Counted from the stretch's first letter, positions 26,279 through 35,221 are shown. The stretch is 64,000 bases of DNA from Bacillus subtilis subsp. subtilis (GCA_021733645.1 JAHREJ010000010.1:1-64000); one strand, 5' to 3'. The notes: generated by a model from the sequence alone, not told the origin. A program made the numbers and translations.

Positions 26279-27931
26279 ATGCGCTACACACGCCGTGATT
26301 TCCTTGCCACCGCCGCCAGTGCATCGGTCGCCACGTGGGCATCCAGCACTGCCTTGGCCGGTGGGGCCACCGGCACCGGGACGGCCGCCGCTGCCGGCTT
26401 CCACCGCTATAACGTCAATACGCCGCAGGGCCAGCGCATGCTGGCCAGTTACGCACGTGGCATCCAGGCGATGCTGGCACTTCCGCCGGAGCATCCGCAC
26501 AACTGGTTCCGCAATGCGTTCGTGCACCTGATGGACTGTCCGCACGGCAACTGGTGGTTCTATGTATGGCATCGCGGCTACGTGGGCTATTTCGAGCAGA
26601 CCATCCGCAAGCTCAGTGGCGATGCGCAGTTCGCCATGCCCTACTGGGACTGGACCACGCAACCGCAGATCCCGGCCACCCTGTTCGATGGCGTGCTTTC
26701 GCCGACCGATCAGGCCTATGCGCCCTATACACGCAATCTTGCGGTGTTCACCCGCTTCATCCAGCCGGCGCTGCTGCGCTACTGGAACAGCCTTGCCACC
26801 GAACAGCGCCAGCAGCTGGCCGCGCGCGGGTACGGCGACTTCAGCGCATTGTGGAACGATGTCACCGGGTACAACGCCCAAGCGAAAACCGGTATCGCCG
26901 GCAATGCGGCCTATGCCATCACCTGTGGCGCGCGCTACCTGTGGCGGCAGAACCCCGGCTTCGACGCCAAGACCGCCTCGGCCGTATCGCCCGATACGAT
27001 CCGCGCAGGCTTGTCGCCGGTGGACTTCTACAACGCTGACATCAGTCGCAGTTTCACCAGTTCGCGCACTTCCTCGCATGTGGTGTCACCCGATGGAAAC
27101 ACCCAGTTTTCGGTGCTGGAGGGCTTCCCGCACAACAAGGTGCACAACTGCATCGGCGGGGTCGGGGCGGTTGATCCGGGCCCGTACGGCAACATGACCA
27201 ACTTCCTGTCGCCACTGGATCCCATCTTCTACCTGCACCATGCCAACATGGACCGCCTGTGGGAGGTATGGACACGCAAACAGCTGGCGCAGGGGCTGCA
27301 GATCATGCCGCCGGCCGGGTCAGCCCGCGATGCGTTCATGAGCGAACCGTTCCGGTTCTTCGTCGAGGCCAGTGGTCAGTTTGCCGGACTCAAGCGGGCC
27401 GCGGATTTCTTCAGCACCCAGGCCTTCAACTACGATTATGTGAGTGGGCTGTCCGGCGCGCAGGAAAGCGCGGCCCTGCCGGTGCGCGCCACGGGCGCGG
27501 CCAGGCTGGTACGTGGCACCCGCCGCGGCGCGGCCGTGTCGGTGGCGTTGCCCGGCGCGACCACCGCGCAATTGGGGGCAGCGGCGCCGGCGGCGTTGAT
27601 TGCCGAAGTCACGGTGGAGCGGCCTCGTGGCCTGCACAATACGCGGGAGTTCGACGTGTTGGTGAACGCGCCGGCCGGTGTTGATGCGGTGGACGCAGAC
27701 AGCCCTTACTACGCCGGCACCGTGTCGTTCTTCGGCCCTCCGATGTCCGGCATGGATCATTCCCATCCCACCACGTTCGCCGTGCCATTGCCGCAACGGC
27801 TCAACCTGCTCCGTGCCGGAGCGGCCAATGCCACCGGCGGTACCGCGCTGGAGTTCCGGCTGGTGGCTTCCAGTGGCCAGGCCGCCGAAGTGTTCCCGGT
27901 GCTCGACGCGGCCGTTCTGGTAGTGCCCTGA
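26279..27931 (+). CDS. tyrosinase (polyphenol oxidase) with Tat signal
   Basis: A 550-residue type-3 copper enzyme that oxidises phenols to quinones, the first step of melanin formation. It starts with a Tat signal (TRRDFLATAA; cleavage near ALAG), so it is exported folded. The CuA site is in HLMDCPHGNWWFYVWHRGY and the CuB site in NKVHNC and FYLHHANMDRLWEVW, giving the six expected histidines. A C-terminal beta domain (~430-550) resembles the shielding domain of plant-type polyphenol oxidases. The ATG at 26279 has a GGGAG site. No separate caddie (copper chaperone) gene is adjacent. Confidence 0.9.
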   Translation: MRYTRRDFLATAASASVATWASSTALAGGATGTGTAAAAGFHRYNVNTPQGQRMLASYARGIQAMLALPPEHPHNWFRNAFVHLMDCPHGNWWFYVWHRGYVGYFEQTIRKLSGDAQFAMPYWDWTTQPQIPATLFDGVLSPTDQAYAPYTRNLAVFTRFIQPALLRYWNSLATEQRQQLAARGYGDFSALWNDVTGYNAQAKTGIAGNAAYAITCGARYLWRQNPGFDAKTASAVSPDTIRAGLSPVDFYNADISRSFTSSRTSSHVVSPDGNTQFSVLEGFPHNKVHNCIGGVGAVDPGPYGNMTNFLSPLDPIFYLHHANMDRLWEVWTRKQLAQGLQIMPPAGSARDAFMSEPFRFFVEASGQFAGLKRAADFFSTQAFNYDYVSGLSGAQESAALPVRATGAARLVRGTRRGAAVSVALPGATTAQLGAAAPAALIAEVTVERPRGLHNTREFDVLVNAPAGVDAVDADSPYYAGTVSFFGPPMSGMDHSHPTTFAVPLPQRLNLLRAGAANATGGTALEFRLVASSGQAAEVFPVLDAAVLVVP

Positions 27932-27936
27932 GCCAC

Positions 27937-28000
27937 GCGGCCGCCGCGGGCGGCCGCTGTCCGGACCCAGCAGGCAGGGCCGCCGATCGGCGGTCCTGCC
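27937..28000. terminator. two consecutive strong stem-loops after the tyrosinase gene
   Basis: The first stem-loop (27937-27957) pairs GCGGCCGC with itself across five bases. The second (27973-28000) is a 28-base near-perfect palindrome with a 13-bp stem including one G-T pair and a two-base loop. They lie just after the tyrosinase stop. There is no T-run; they could end transcription or be REP-like palindromes. Confidence 0.45.
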
Positions 28001-28080
28001 CGGGCAACCCCGGCGTGACGCCACGCTGCGCTTTCGGCGGTGGCTGGCTATGCTGGGCGTCTCCGTCCACGAGCATCGCC

Positions 28081-29049
28081 ATGCGCACGCTGTATCCGAC
28101 CATCGAACCCTACCGTGAACACCGCCTTCCCGTGGACGGGCTGCATACCCTCTACGTGGAGGAATGCGGTTCACCGCAAGGCATTGCGGTGGTGTTCCTG
28201 CACGGCGGGCCAGGTGCGGGCGTGTCGCCCACCCATCGCCGGTTCTTCGACCCCGCACGCTATCGCATCATCCTGATCGACCAGCGCGGCAGCGGCCGTT
28301 CCACCCCGTTCGGGGAACTGCGTGAGAACACCACCGCGCACCTGGTGGCCGACATCGAGGCGGTGCGCGCGTATCTGGGCATCGACCGCTGGCTGGTATT
28401 CGGCGGCTCCTGGGGGTCCACCCTGGCGCTGGCCTATGCGCAGGCGCATCCGGAGCGCGCCACCGGGGTCATCGTCCGTGGCGTGTACCTGGGACGGGCT
28501 GAAGAAAACCGCTGGTTCAACGAGGCCGATGGCGGGGCACGCTGGGTGTTTCCCGAGCGCTGGGCGCGCTATGTCGCGCTGATTCCAGAACAGGAACGTG
28601 GCGAGATGATTGCCGCCTACTGGAAGCGGCTGGACAGTGCCGATCCGCCTACGCGCATCGCCGCTGCCCAGGCGTGGCTGGGCTGGGAGGACAATGCGGC
28701 CACGCTGGTGCATGACGTGGCGGCCGTGTCCGCGGCTGACCCGCTGGACACGCTGGCCAAGGCGCGCATCGAGGCACACTACTTCCGTCACAACGCCTTC
28801 CTCGAACATGGTCAACTGCTGCGTGACATCGATCGCATCCGCCACCTGCCCGGGGTGATCGTGCAGGGACGCTACGACATCATCTGCCCACCGCGCAGCG
28901 CCTGGGACCTGGCGTGCGCCTGGCCGGAGGCTGCGCTGGAAATGGTGCTGTCCGGCCACGCGGCGACTGAACCGGCCGCCGTCGATGCGCTGGTGCGTGC
29001 CACCGATGCGTTTGCCGACCGCCTGGGCGCGCATCCCGCCCAGGCTTGA
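28081..29049 (+). CDS. pip: prolyl iminopeptidase
   Basis: A 322-residue cytoplasmic serine peptidase that removes N-terminal proline. It has the alpha/beta-hydrolase fold with HGGPGAG (oxyanion loop), IDQRGSGRS, the nucleophile motif GGSWGS with Ser110, the Asp in GRYDIICPP and the His in LSGHAATEP. The motifs and the Ser110 position match the well-studied Xanthomonas enzyme. An upstream in-frame extension is possible, but MRTLYPTIEPY is the conserved family N-terminus. Confidence 0.93.
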   Translation: MRTLYPTIEPYREHRLPVDGLHTLYVEECGSPQGIAVVFLHGGPGAGVSPTHRRFFDPARYRIILIDQRGSGRSTPFGELRENTTAHLVADIEAVRAYLGIDRWLVFGGSWGSTLALAYAQAHPERATGVIVRGVYLGRAEENRWFNEADGGARWVFPERWARYVALIPEQERGEMIAAYWKRLDSADPPTRIAAAQAWLGWEDNAATLVHDVAAVSAADPLDTLAKARIEAHYFRHNAFLEHGQLLRDIDRIRHLPGVIVQGRYDIICPPRSAWDLACAWPEAALEMVLSGHAATEPAAVDALVRATDAFADRLGAHPAQA

Positions 29050-29166
29050 GCCGGGTCGCCACCCTCGCCACGGTTACCGTCAGCGAAAGCGAAAGCGATG
29101 ATGGCGCCGCGTTGACACCGCACGGCGCACGCTGGCGGCAGGTTGGATGAAGGTGGAGGTACCGGC

Positions 29167-29847
29167 ATGAAACAAGCGACTCGATATACAGGGTTGGGCG
29201 CTGCGATGGTGGCCCTGCTGGCCGCGTGCAGCCAGCAACCCGCCACCACCGCAACCGCGTCGGGCGCTGCACCGGTGGCGCAGGCCACCCCGCCGCCCGT
29301 CGCCAGCACCGCAGGGAACGACGCGGCCGGCGCGGACGTTCCTGCGTTCGCCGAGCCGGCGGGCGGCATCGTGGTGAACCGGGTTGCCCAGACCCATGTG
29401 ACCCGCGATTTCAAACGCAGCTACCTGGCATTGGACAGCTGGACGCTGTATCCGGACCCGGGGAGCATCGGGCAGCCCCTGGTTGCGCTGGTGATGGACG
29501 GCTCCAACGCAGTGACCTCCGCCGAGATGCGCATCGGCCGAAGCGGCAGCGCCGCCGATATCCAGGCCTGCACCCGCGCGCCCGCCGAGGCCATCGGTGC
29601 CGCCGGGCACGCCGAGATCGGCGGGGTTGGTTTTACGCGCTTCAGCGTAGGCGATGCGGCAATGAGTCATTACCTGTCGGCGCAGAGCTACCGGGCGGTA
29701 CATCGAGGTGCGTGCTACGCCATCGACCTGATCATTGCCGGCACCCGCCCGGAGGTGTACGACCCGCCGCGCGCACCGCCGTTCACCCAGGACCAGGCGA
29801 ACCAGCGCCTGGCGGCCATGCTTGCCGCGGTGCGCTGGAGCAACTGA
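29167..29847 (+). CDS. putative lipoprotein of unknown function
   Basis: A 226-residue predicted lipoprotein. The signal peptide MKQATRYTGLGAAMVALLAAC has lipobox LAAC, followed by a ~45-residue Ala/Pro/Thr-rich linker and a globular domain of about 160 residues. The ATG at 29167 is preceded by GGAGG and is preferred over one eight codons upstream. No known motif is visible. It stands alone between the peptidase and the convergent azlD gene. Confidence 0.7.
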   Translation: MKQATRYTGLGAAMVALLAACSQQPATTATASGAAPVAQATPPPVASTAGNDAAGADVPAFAEPAGGIVVNRVAQTHVTRDFKRSYLALDSWTLYPDPGSIGQPLVALVMDGSNAVTSAEMRIGRSGSAADIQACTRAPAEAIGAAGHAEIGGVGFTRFSVGDAAMSHYLSAQSYRAVHRGACYAIDLIIAGTRPEVYDPPRAPPFTQDQANQRLAAMLAAVRWSN

Positions 29848-29899
29848 GCGGGGGCATGTCCGTTGCCCTGCGCTTCGCTGCGTCGAGCGCGCGTTCGGC

Positions 29900-30199
29900 T
29901 CACCCCATCAAGTGGCGCAACAACGCCGCGCATCCCACGCCGATCAACACCGTGGGCAGCATCGAGAAGCGGCTGGCGGCCAGCAGGGTCACGGCCAGCG
30001 CGATCAGATCGGCCGGGCGTTCGGCCACGAAATGCGGGGCGATCACCGAGATCAGCACGCAGCCCGGTGCCGCTTCCATCACCGTGACCAGGCGCGGCGA
30101 CAGCGTGCGGTTGCGCAGCGCCAGATAGCCGGCAATACGGGTCAGGTAGGTGGCCGCAGCCATCAACACGATGGTCAGCAAGGTCAGCTTATCGATCAT
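29900..30199 (-). CDS. azlD: AzlD-family branched-chain amino acid exporter subunit
   Basis: A 99-residue membrane protein with three to four helices, typical of the small subunit of AzlCD exporters. Visible family features are YLTRIAGYLALR near the N-terminus and VMEAAPGCVLISVIAP. It overlaps azlC by 11 bases and is its obligate partner in exporting branched-chain amino acids or similar compounds. A longer N-terminal reading is possible but MIDKLTLL fits the family. Confidence 0.85.
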   Translation of the reverse strand: MIDKLTLLTIVLMAAATYLTRIAGYLALRNRTLSPRLVTVMEAAPGCVLISVIAPHFVAERPADLIALAVTLLAASRFSMLPTVLIGVGCAALLRHLMG

Positions 30200-30929
30200 G
30201 CCGCACCCCCGCCCACCACCCTGCGACCAGCAGCCCGGTGACTGCACCGGTAACCACGTACCAGGCGCCCGGCAGCAGCAGATGGGTGAGCGCGGCCACC
30301 ACCAGGCTGGCCAGCCACGGCAACGCCGCGCGCAGCCCGGTCCACATGCCCTTGAGCAGCACCAGGAACACCGCCGGGAAGGCCATGTGGAAGCCCCACT
30401 GCTCGATGTCGCCGATCATCGGGCCGATCAGTGCGCCCACTGCGGTAAACACCACCCAGGTCAGGTGCAGGCCGATCGAGACGCCCATGTAGTAGCGCAG
30501 GTCGACCTGCGCGGCGCGCCGGCGGGCATCGGCCAGGCCCATCGCCCAGCTTTCATCGCACATGAAGAACAAGGCCGGCAGCACCTTGCGCCGGGGCAAC
30601 GCGGACAGGTACGGCGCCAGCACCGCGCCCATCAGCAGGTGGCGGCTGTTGACCAGCACGGTCATGGCCACGATCAGGAAGACGTGCGGCGGAAAGGTCC
30701 ACAGCGCCACCGCGGCAAACTCCGAGCCACCGGCAAAGTTCAGCCCGGTCATCAGCGGCACTTCCACCGCACTCAGACCCTTCTGGCTGGCCTGGGCGCC
30801 CAGCACGAGTGAGAACGGCACAAACCCGACCATCACCGGCAGAGCGTCGATCAGGCCGCGCTGGAAGGCCGGACGGGCGGGCAGCGCGGGCGCGGGTACG
30901 GTTGCCGAAGCAGGGGGCGATGGATGCAT
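30189..30929 (-). CDS. azlC: AzlC-family branched-chain amino acid exporter subunit
   Basis: A 246-residue inner-membrane protein with about seven helices. The family motif GLNFAGGSEFAAVALW and the segment VNSRHLLMGAVLAPYL are clear. It works with AzlD (overlapping downstream gene) in amino acid efflux. The divergent neighbour is an Lrp/AsnC regulator, a pairing also known from the Bacillus azl operon, so substrate-responsive control by that regulator is likely. Confidence 0.88.
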   Translation of the reverse strand: MHPSPPASATVPAPALPARPAFQRGLIDALPVMVGFVPFSLVLGAQASQKGLSAVEVPLMTGLNFAGGSEFAAVALWTFPPHVFLIVAMTVLVNSRHLLMGAVLAPYLSALPRRKVLPALFFMCDESWAMGLADARRRAAQVDLRYYMGVSIGLHLTWVVFTAVGALIGPMIGDIEQWGFHMAFPAVFLVLLKGMWTGLRAALPWLASLVVAALTHLLLPGAWYVVTGAVTGLLVAGWWAGVRHDR

Positions 30930-30999
30930 GGATGGACGGGCCTTGCGATAGCGCGGGCAGAAAAGCGTAGCCGATCGGCGTTGGCAGCAGGTTGCGTTT

Positions 31000-31070
31000 A
31001 TGCCAATCTTCCCAGCCGGATTGGCATCGATGCGAGAACTTCAATGAATGTGCGCAACGCCATGCCAATT
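31000..31070. promoter_or_regulatory. phased TTGGCAT/ATGCCAA sites, candidate Lrp operator
   Basis: A perfect inverted repeat (ATGCCAATC at 31000-31008, GATTGGCAT at 31019-31027) lies between azlC and the Lrp gene. A third copy (ATGCCAATT) covers 31062-31070 inside the start of the Lrp coding region, and a partial site, GTTGGCA, is at 30980. Centres are about 20 bases, or twice that, apart, as expected for an Lrp octamer with DNA wrapped around it. Confidence 0.6.
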
Positions 31071-31529
31071 CTGCTCGATGCCATTGATCGGCGCATTCTC
31101 CAAGCCCTGCAGGAGGACGGGCGCCTGCAGAACATCGAGCTGGCCAAACGGGTGGGATTGTCGCCCTCCCCTTGCCTGCGGCGGGTACGCCTGCTGGAGG
31201 ACGCCGGGGTGATCGAGCGCTATACGGCGGTATTGAACGCGGCCAAGGTGGGGGCTGGCTTCACCGTATTTGCCCGGGTGTGGCTCAAGGGCCAGGATGA
31301 GGAAACCACCCGTACGTTCATCGATGCAGTGACGTGTTTTCCCGAAGTGCTGGAATGCCACCTGATGGCCGGTGACTGCGATTTCCTGCTGCGCGTGGTG
31401 GTCAAGGACCTGGATGCGTATCGGCGTTTCCAGGTCGACCATCTCAACCGCACGCCCGGCATCCAGAGCGTGAAGTCCGACATTCCCCTGCAGCGCATCA
31501 AGCATTCCTGGCAGCTGCCGCTGCGCTGA
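31044..31529 (+). CDS. Lrp/AsnC-family transcriptional regulator
   Basis: A 161-residue regulator. The N-terminal helix-turn-helix (LDAIDRRILQALQEDGR, LAKRVGLSPSPCLRRV) binds DNA. The C-terminal RAM domain (FTVFARVWLKG, VLECHLMAGDCDFLLRV) binds amino acids and drives oligomerisation. It starts at 31044 after a GAGA-type site; 31062 is an alternative. It is divergent from azlCD and probably regulates that exporter and itself through the repeated sites between the genes. Confidence 0.88.
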   Translation: MNVRNAMPILLDAIDRRILQALQEDGRLQNIELAKRVGLSPSPCLRRVRLLEDAGVIERYTAVLNAAKVGAGFTVFARVWLKGQDEETTRTFIDAVTCFPEVLECHLMAGDCDFLLRVVVKDLDAYRRFQVDHLNRTPGIQSVKSDIPLQRIKHSWQLPLR

Positions 31530-31545
31530 CACCGGAGCCGGCCGC

Positions 31546-32142
31546 ATGAACGAGTGGATCACCCTGCCGCGCGCGTTCTATCAGCGCCATCCCACGCAGG
31601 TGGCGCCGGCGTTGTTGAACAAGCTGCTGGTCCGCGACGACGGCCGTGCCGGTCGCATCGTCGAGGTCGAGGCCTACGCGGGCAGCGAGGATCCGGCGGC
31701 GCATTCGTACCGCGGCATGACCCCGCGCACCACCACCATGTTCGGCGAAGCGGGCCACCTGTATGTGTACCTCAGCTATGGCATGCATTGGGGTGCCAAT
31801 GCGGTGTGTGGTGAGGTCGGCCAAGGCTGGGGCGTGCTGCTGCGGGCACTGGAGCCGGTATACGGGCTGGACCTGATCGGCCAGGCACGGCCAGCGATCC
31901 GCCACGCGCATGACCTGGCCAGCGGCCCCGGCCGGCTGTCGCAGGCAATGGGGATCAACAAGGCGCTGGACGGTGCCGACCTGGTCTGCAACGACCGCGG
32001 CGTGCGCATGGTGTGCGACGGCATGCTGCCGCCGGACGATCCGGTGGTGGGGCCACGCATCGGCATCACCAAGGCGGTGGCGTTTCCCTGGCGCTGGCAT
32101 GTGCGCGGGCATCGGCATGTGTCGGCAAGGGGGCGCCGCTAG
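31546..32142 (+). CDS. mpg: 3-methyladenine DNA glycosylase (AAG/MPG type)
   Basis: A 198-residue base-excision repair enzyme that removes alkylated purines such as 3-methyladenine. Family features are GRIVEVEAYAGSEDPAAHSYRG (with the catalytic Glu), the wedge region MFGEAGHLYVYLSYGMHW, and GPGRLSQAMGI near residue 130. It begins 16 bp after the Lrp gene with a GGAG site, so it may be co-transcribed with it, without an obvious functional link. Confidence 0.9.
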   Translation: MNEWITLPRAFYQRHPTQVAPALLNKLLVRDDGRAGRIVEVEAYAGSEDPAAHSYRGMTPRTTTMFGEAGHLYVYLSYGMHWGANAVCGEVGQGWGVLLRALEPVYGLDLIGQARPAIRHAHDLASGPGRLSQAMGINKALDGADLVCNDRGVRMVCDGMLPPDDPVVGPRIGITKAVAFPWRWHVRGHRHVSARGRR

Positions 32143-32224
32143 CCCGCTCCACGGACGCTGGCCTGGCGTTCGGCCAGCTTGCAACCCGCGCCCCGGGAAA
32201 ACCCGTTCAGACAGGTAAATCGTC

Positions 32225-32258
32225 ATTCCGGTGTAAAATTCGCCGTTTTAACCGGAAT
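32225..32258 (+). promoter_or_regulatory. hairpin covering the ribosome-binding site of the motor operon
   Basis: ATTCCGGTGTAAAA (32225-32238) pairs with TTTTAACCGGAAT (32246-32258) with one bulged G and a seven-base loop. The right arm contains the GGA that would serve as the ribosome-binding site and ends one base before the ATG at 32260. It could block translation as RNA, or act as a palindromic operator in DNA. Confidence 0.65.
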
Positions 32259-32259
32259 C

Positions 32260-32961
32260 ATGGCGAAAGCCCCCTACCGACCGCCTGTGCCCGGCCCGGC
32301 CTTCATCCGCCTGTTGGCGGGGTTTGCCGAAGGACCGTTGCCTGCCACCAGCCCGGATATTCCAGACCGCCTCAGCCAATGGGTGGATTGGAACCGGGCG
32401 GTTGCGTTGTCGCGCGCACTCGACGGACGGCTGCCTGCCGTGGCCGAGGATGCGCCGCGTTTCAACGCCGCCGAACGGGCGGAGTGCGTGCGGGTGCGGG
32501 CGGCGCTGGCCGAGAGCATCGGCGCGCCGGTCGCGCCACCACGCGCCTCGGTATCGCCGGACGATTACGCGCCGCACCGGCAGCGCTGCATGACCCTGCA
32601 GCGTTCGATGCAGGCCGCCACCGGGCGCCTGCGTGGCCGGTTGCGCGACATGCTGTGCCAGCAGTCGCCGGAACAGGCGCGCCTGGCCGAGGTGGATGCG
32701 GTGCTGGAGCTGACCCTGAGCCCGCGCGAACACAGCCTGCTGGCCACGGTGCCGGCCCTGCTGGGCCAGCACTTCGAGCGCCTGCGCCTGGCGGCAGTGC
32801 CAGCGCCGGCCGATGGCGATACCGGGCAGGAACTGCCCGGCCGATCCCCGGCGGGCTGGCTGGCGCGGTTCCACCACGATATGCACACCGTGCTGCTGGC
32901 CGAGCTGGACGTCCGTTTTCAACCGATCGACGGCCTGCTTGCAGCGCTTGCCCCCCGATAA
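32260..32961 (+). CDS. DUF3348-family protein, first gene of a Mot-like motor operon
   Basis: A 233-residue soluble protein with no signal peptide or membrane helix. It is helix-rich and resembles the DUF3348 family, whose function is unknown; recognisable stretches are WVDWNRAVALSRALDG, YAPHRQRCMTLQRSM and WLARFHHDMHTVLLAELDVRF. No enzyme motif is visible. The start ATG sits at the foot of a hairpin that covers its ribosome-binding site. The next gene begins 10 bp after its stop, so it is part of the same transcript. It could be a cytoplasmic regulator or a ligand of the motor protein's tail; this is inference. Confidence 0.75.
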   Translation: MAKAPYRPPVPGPAFIRLLAGFAEGPLPATSPDIPDRLSQWVDWNRAVALSRALDGRLPAVAEDAPRFNAAERAECVRVRAALAESIGAPVAPPRASVSPDDYAPHRQRCMTLQRSMQAATGRLRGRLRDMLCQQSPEQARLAEVDAVLELTLSPREHSLLATVPALLGQHFERLRLAAVPAPADGDTGQELPGRSPAGWLARFHHDMHTVLLAELDVRFQPIDGLLAALAPR

Positions 32962-32971
32962 CTGGAACATC

Positions 32972-35221
32972 ATGCTCAGAACCAGTCTTTACGTCGTTGT
33001 CTTCCTTGCTGGCTTGCTGGCGGCATGCTGGATCGGTGCCGGTTACCTGGGCAGCAATCCGGTGGGCGCTGCGGTGGCTGCGGTGATCGTGGCCTGCTAC
33101 TGCGCCGGCGGCGTGGAACTGCTGCGCTATCGCCAGGCCACCGTGGGGCTGGCCCATGCCGTGGCCGACACCCGCGCAGCCCCGGGCGACCTGGGCGCGT
33201 GGCTGCAGCGGGTGCCGGCCGGGCTGCGCAACGCGGTGCGGCTGCGGGTGCACGGTGAGCGCGTCGCCCTGCCCGCCCCGGTGCTGACCCCCTATCTGGT
33301 GGGGCTGCTGGTGTTGCTGGGCATGCTGGGCACCCTGCTCGGCATGATGGCCACCCTGCGTGGCACCGGACTGGCGCTGGAGAGCGCTACCGACCTGCAG
33401 GCTATCCGCGGCTCGCTCGGCGCGCCGGTCGAAGGGTTGGCGGTGGCCTTTGGGACGTCGATTGCCGGCGTGGCTACCTCGGCGATGCTGGGCCTGCTGG
33501 CCGCCCTGTGCCGGCGTGAGCGCCTGCAGACGGTGCAGGTGCTGGATGCACAGATCGCCACCACGCTGCATCTGCATTCGCAGGGCTGGCAGCGCGGCGA
33601 AGCCCTGCGCATGGCGCAGGCACAGGCCGACCTGATGCCGGCACTGGTGGAGCGGCTGCACGCGATGTCGCTGGCCATCGAGGCGCGCAGCGAACAGACC
33701 CACCAGCAGTTGCTGGAGAGCCAGGCGCACTTCCACGCCAAGGCCGACGCCGAGCACCTGCGGTTGGCCTTGGCGGTTGAAACCGCCCTGAAGGACAGCG
33801 TGGCTGCCAGTGCGCGTGCCGTGGGCGACGCACTGCAGCCCATCATGCACGCCACCATGACGGCCATCGCCAGCGATACCCGCGCCCTGCATGAGCGGGT
33901 GGGCGATGCTGCCTCCAGGCAGCTGGACGATCTGCGCGCAGGACTGGAGGCCAACCATGCCGCCAATGCGGCCACCTGGCGCGACGCATTGGCCGCGCAG
34001 CAGCAGACCCACCAGCAACTGGGCGCCGCACTGGGCACAGGACTGGAGCAGTTGACTGCCCGTCACGACCAGCGTGCCACCGATCTGCTCGCTGCGCTGG
34101 CTGCACGCATGGACACCAATGTGCAGCACTGGAGCACCGCCCAGAGCGCCCAGCACGCTGCCCAGCAGACGCTCACCGATGAGCTGCGCGGCAGCCTGGC
34201 GCAGTTCACCGAGGCACACGCCCGCCAGGCCAGCGCGCTGGCCGATGCGCTGGCCACGCGCCTGCAGCACAGCGCCGACCACAACGCCGCCGCCTGGCAG
34301 ACCGCGCTCGAGGCGCAGCAGTCGGCCAGCACCGCCCTGGCCGAGCGCCATCAGTCGGCATTGTCGGCCACCACCGCAGGCTTCGAGCAGCAGGCCGGCG
34401 CGCTGGTGCAGGCCCTGCAGCAATCGCAGCACGCCCTGCAGGACGCGCTGGAAGCCCGCGACGCACAGCGCCTGGCCAACTGGAGTGGTGCGTTTGAAGC
34501 GCTCACCACCACGCTGGGCGAGCAATGGTCGCAGACCAGCACGCAGGCCGCGCAGCGCCAGCAGCAGATCTGTGACGCCCTGGCGCGCACCGCACAGGAC
34601 ATCAGCGCGCACACCCAGGCCCACGCCAGCGACACCATCGCCGAGATCTCGCGGCTGGTGCAGGTCGCCTCCGAAGCGCCCAAGGCCGCCGCCGACGTGG
34701 TCGCCGAACTGCGCCAGAAGCTCTCCGACAGCATGGTCCGCGACACCGCGATGCTGGACGAGCGCAGCCGCCTGTTGGCCACGCTGGAAACCCTGCTGGA
34801 TGCGGTCAACCACGCCTCCACCGAGCAGCGCACCGCTGTGGACGCACTGGTCACCACCTCGGCGGACCTGCTCGAGCGGGTGGGCACCCGCTTCACCGAC
34901 CACCTGGCTGCCGAAACCGGCAAGCTGGGCGAGGTGGCCGCGCAGGTCACCGGCAGCGCGGTGGAAGTGGCCAGCCTGGCCGACGCGTTCGGCGGCGCCA
35001 TGCAGGTGTTTGGTACGGCCAGCGCCGGCCTCGGCGAGCGCCTGGAGCAGATCGGCACCGCGCTGGACGCCTCTCTGGCGCGCAGCGATGAGCAGCTGGC
35101 CTACTACGTGGCCCAGGCGCGTGAAGTGATCGACCTGAGCGTGCTGTCGCAGCAGCAGATCATCGAAGAGCTGCAGCAGTTGGGTGCACGCCGCGGCGCG
35201 GGCAAGGCCGCCGGCGCATGA
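32972..35221 (+). CDS. MotA/ExbB-like channel protein with long helical tail (DUF802)
   Basis: A 749-residue inner-membrane protein. Four membrane helices lie at ~4-25, 28-50, 106-129 and 152-180. Helix 3 carries GMLGTLLGMM, close to the GLLGTV-type motif of TolQ/ExbB/MotA, and helix 4 (VAFGTSIAGVATSAMLGLL) is rich in small and hydroxyl residues as in ion-channel subunits of this superfamily. Residues ~190-749 form a long Ala/Gln/His-rich helical or coiled-coil tail labelled DUF802 in related proteins, with no catalytic domain. The architecture is like ZorA of Zorya defence systems (MotA-like core plus long cytoplasmic tail). Its stop overlaps the MotB-like gene's ATG, which indicates a stoichiometric partner. 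Confidence 0.8.
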   Translation: MLRTSLYVVVFLAGLLAACWIGAGYLGSNPVGAAVAAVIVACYCAGGVELLRYRQATVGLAHAVADTRAAPGDLGAWLQRVPAGLRNAVRLRVHGERVALPAPVLTPYLVGLLVLLGMLGTLLGMMATLRGTGLALESATDLQAIRGSLGAPVEGLAVAFGTSIAGVATSAMLGLLAALCRRERLQTVQVLDAQIATTLHLHSQGWQRGEALRMAQAQADLMPALVERLHAMSLAIEARSEQTHQQLLESQAHFHAKADAEHLRLALAVETALKDSVAASARAVGDALQPIMHATMTAIASDTRALHERVGDAASRQLDDLRAGLEANHAANAATWRDALAAQQQTHQQLGAALGTGLEQLTARHDQRATDLLAALAARMDTNVQHWSTAQSAQHAAQQTLTDELRGSLAQFTEAHARQASALADALATRLQHSADHNAAAWQTALEAQQSASTALAERHQSALSATTAGFEQQAGALVQALQQSQHALQDALEARDAQRLANWSGAFEALTTTLGEQWSQTSTQAAQRQQQICDALARTAQDISAHTQAHASDTIAEISRLVQVASEAPKAAADVVAELRQKLSDSMVRDTAMLDERSRLLATLETLLDAVNHASTEQRTAVDALVTTSADLLERVGTRFTDHLAAETGKLGEVAAQVTGSAVEVASLADAFGGAMQVFGTASAGLGERLEQIGTALDASLARSDEQLAYYVAQAREVIDLSVLSQQQIIEELQQLGARRGAGKAAGA

